Shown here one piece after another: positions 62,513-64,000 of a stretch of DNA of 64,000 bases. How positions within the stretch are numbered: the first letter of the stretch is position 1; each line of letters opens with the position of its first letter. Made by a program: the position numbers and the translations under genes. The stretch covers positions 1 through 64,000 of the forward strand of contig JANJWS010000030.1 in the NCBI GenBank assembly GCA_024709425.1. Direction: 5' to 3'. The notes below the pieces were generated by a model. That model had not been told where the DNA came from, made no database searches, and saw only the letters and a program-made list of their open reading frames with translations. The DNA comes from Thiobacillus sp. Its GTDB lineage: Bacteria > Pseudomonadota > Gammaproteobacteria > Burkholderiales > Thiobacillaceae.

Positions 62513-63652
62513 ATGGAAGCCATTCTCACCGCCCCCGCCCCGCTGCTCAAGCGTCTCTCACCGTTCGACTGGCTGTTCGCGCTTGCGCTCGCCACGGCAG
62601 CCGGCTTCGCGCTGGCGCGCTACGGCGCGTTCATGGACCTTTACGAGAAAGGCATCCTGCTAGCGATGCTTCCTGGACTGGTGGCGCTCGGCTGGTACTG
62701 GAAGCCATTTCGCCCACTGGCGCTCGTCGTCGGCACGGCGAGCCTTTTGGCCATCGCCCAGTACGATGGCCGGCTCGTGCGCGCGGAGGAAGCATTCTTC
62801 CTCAAATACCTCATCTCCAGCCAGGCCGCGATCATGTGGATGTGCGCGCTGTTCGGGCTGGCGACGCTCGCCTACTGGGGCGGGCTGCTGGGGCGTTCCG
62901 TCTTCGCCCTCAGGACCGCCAGCGCGCTCACCTGGTCGGCGGTGGCACTCGGCTGGATCGGCCTCATGGTGCGCTGGTACGAGTCCTATCTGATCGGGCC
63001 CGACGTCGGCCACATCCCGGTGTCGAACCTGTACGAAGTGTTCGTGCTGTTCTGCCTCTTCACCGCGATGATGTACCTCTACTATGAGGCACGCTACCAG
63101 GCCCGCCAGATGGGCGCCTTCGTGCTGCTGGTCGTCTCCGCGGCGGTGGGATTCATTCTCTGGTATACCCTCGACCGCGGCGCACAGGAAATCCAGCCCC
63201 TGGTACCGGCCCTGCAGTCGTGGTGGATGAAGCTGCACGTGCCGGCGAATTTCATCGGCTACGGCGGCTTCTCCATTGCCGCCATGCTCGGTGCCGCCTA
63301 CCTGCTGGTGCAGCGCGGCTTCCTCGCCACCCGCCTGCCCGGCCCGGAGGTGCTCGACGACGTCATGTACAAGGCGATCGCCATCGGCTTCGCCTTCTTC
63401 ACCATCGCCACCATTCTCGGTGCGATGTGGGCGGCCGAGGCCTGGGGGGGCTACTGGTCTTGGGACCCGAAAGAGACCTGGGCGCTGATCGTGTGGCTGA
63501 ACTACGCGGCCTGGCTGCATATCCGCCTGGTCAAGGGCCTGCGCGGGCCGATGCTTGCGTGGTGGGCGGTGGTCGGGCTGTTCGTCACCACCTTCGCCTT
63601 CCTCGGTGTGAACATGTTCCTGTCGGGCCTGCATTCCTATGGCGAGCTTTAG
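62513..63652 (+). CDS. ccsB: Cytochrome c biogenesis protein CcsB (CcsA/ResC), System II
   Basis: A 379-residue protein with about eight membrane helices. The haem-handling Trp-rich motif is seen as WAAEAWGGYWSWDPKETWALIVWLNYAAWLH, and conserved His residues lie in the surrounding loops. It partners ResB to deliver and attach haem to apocytochromes such as the c4 encoded upstream. GGAAG lies 6-7 nt before the ATG. Confidence 0.94.
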   Translation: MEAILTAPAPLLKRLSPFDWLFALALATAAGFALARYGAFMDLYEKGILLAMLPGLVALGWYWKPFRPLALVVGTASLLAIAQYDGRLVRAEEAFFLKYLISSQAAIMWMCALFGLATLAYWGGLLGRSVFALRTASALTWSAVALGWIGLMVRWYESYLIGPDVGHIPVSNLYEVFVLFCLFTAMMYLYYEARYQARQMGAFVLLVVSAAVGFILWYTLDRGAQEIQPLVPALQSWWMKLHVPANFIGYGGFSIAAMLGAAYLLVQRGFLATRLPGPEVLDDVMYKAIAIGFAFFTIATILGAMWAAEAWGGYWSWDPKETWALIVWLNYAAWLHIRLVKGLRGPMLAWWAVVGLFVTTFAFLGVNMFLSGLHSYGEL

Positions 63653-63763
63653 CGTGAAACATCGCGAAGCGATTCCGTGTCCCCCTCGCCCGCTTGCGGG
63701 ATGGGGAGAGGGAAACGGGCGTGGCGGGTTTCATGGTCAGGGGTGGCAACACGCCATGCCCGT

Positions 63764-63801
63764 TAGGCAAGGGCCCTACTGGTTGATTTGGACCTTGCCT
63801 A
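63764..63801. repeat. 9-bp inverted repeat in the ccsB downstream region
   Basis: TAGGCAAGG (63764-63772) and CCTTGCCTA (63793-63801) are perfect complements around a 20-bp spacer. A further GC-rich hairpin, GCGGCAGC with GCTGCCGC, lies at 63843-63864, just before the next gene. The 233-bp gap 63653-63885 has no gene. Neither hairpin has a T-run. Confidence 0.45.
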
Positions 63802-63885
63802 GGCGCGCCTGCTCAGCCACACTGATCATTGAATAAAGCGTAGCGGCAGCATGTCCGCTGCCGCCCACCCGCTCCGGAGAACCCC

Positions 63886-64000
63886 ATGCAAAAAAGTGTT
63901 GCTGCCCTGTTGTGCGCCGTCGTCGCCGGCTTGTCGGCCCCGGTGAGCGCGCAGACGCCTGCCACGCCGCGGTCCGCCAATCCCTACCTGCAGAACGTGC
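63886..64000 (+). CDS. Start of an exported protein, cut by the window edge
   Basis: ATG at 63886 (GGAGA 5-6 nt upstream) opens a frame encoding a signal peptide (MQKSVAALLCAVVAGLS..., cleavage near VSAQ) followed by a Pro/Thr/Ala stretch and NPYLQNV. Only 38 residues are visible, so no family can be assigned. Confidence 0.7.
   Translation, partial: MQKSVAALLCAVVAGLSAPVSAQTPATPRSANPYLQNV

Noticed and set aside
63843-63864. GCGGCAGC/GCTGCCGC hairpin before the last gene, considered as a terminator
   Set aside because: No T-run on either side; recorded only as a hairpin.

Overview
This is GC-rich, densely coding DNA from a Gram-negative bacterium, most likely a betaproteobacterium (Rhodocyclales- or Nitrosomonadales-like). 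The evidence is the mrcA / pilMNOPQ / aroK block, the order hemB - engB - cytochrome c4 - resB - ccsB (System II cytochrome c maturation), a complete gspE-to-gspD type II secretion operon, and a large PEP-CTERM/exosortase-associated gene set. I see no tRNA, rRNA, CRISPR array, phage or IS transposase.

Layout. 1-4.4 kb: two exported proteins and a small lipoprotein, all on the minus strand. 4.7-15.9 kb: a lytic transglycosylase and the T2SS operon gspEFGHIJKLMC-D (minus). 16.2-22.0 kb: two family-2 glycosyltransferases, two PEP-CTERM proteins and a TPR protein (plus). 22.1-28.7 kb: a bifunctional sulfurylase/APS kinase with a degenerate sulfurylase half, a DHH phosphoesterase, a VanZ-VanZ-heparinase fusion and aroK. 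28.8-37.1 kb: pilQPONM (minus), divergent from the class A penicillin-binding protein gene mrcA. 37.2-42.0 kb: epsB-like sugar transferase, prsK (kinase) and prsR (sigma-54 activator). 42.0-46.6 kb: an RND exporter / outer-membrane barrel / LolA-like operon (minus). 46.8-52.4 kb: two tandem PrsT TPR lipoproteins. 52.4-57.6 kb: alpha/beta hydrolase, ThiF-like adenylyltransferase, a third PEP-CTERM protein, a methyltransferase and a FeeM-like N-acyl amino acid synthase. 57.7-64 kb: hemB, engB, cytochrome c4, resB, ccsB and the start of an exported protein.

How it fits together. The main theme is PEP-CTERM protein sorting linked to exopolysaccharide. All three PEP-CTERM genes are preceded by a shared motif, TCGG-N5-TTTACA, lying 73-86 bp upstream of a sigma-54 (-24/-12) promoter. 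That is the arrangement expected for control by PrsK/PrsR, encoded in the same window. The third gene carries two such modules in tandem with an exact 187-bp period. The exosortase itself (XrtA) is not in the window.

Best candidates for something little described: (a) the acyl-amino-acid-type set of hydrolase, ThiF-like enzyme, methyltransferase and FeeM-like synthase around a PrsR-type regulated PEP-CTERM gene, close to a lipid-exporter-like RND operon; (b) a plus-strand small-RNA candidate between hemB and engB, made of four consecutive hairpins, three with C-rich, anti-Shine-Dalgarno-like loops; (c) the PAPS-type pair of an APS kinase fused to a catalytically altered sulfurylase plus a DHH phosphoesterase, beside a membrane-anchored heparinase-like protein.
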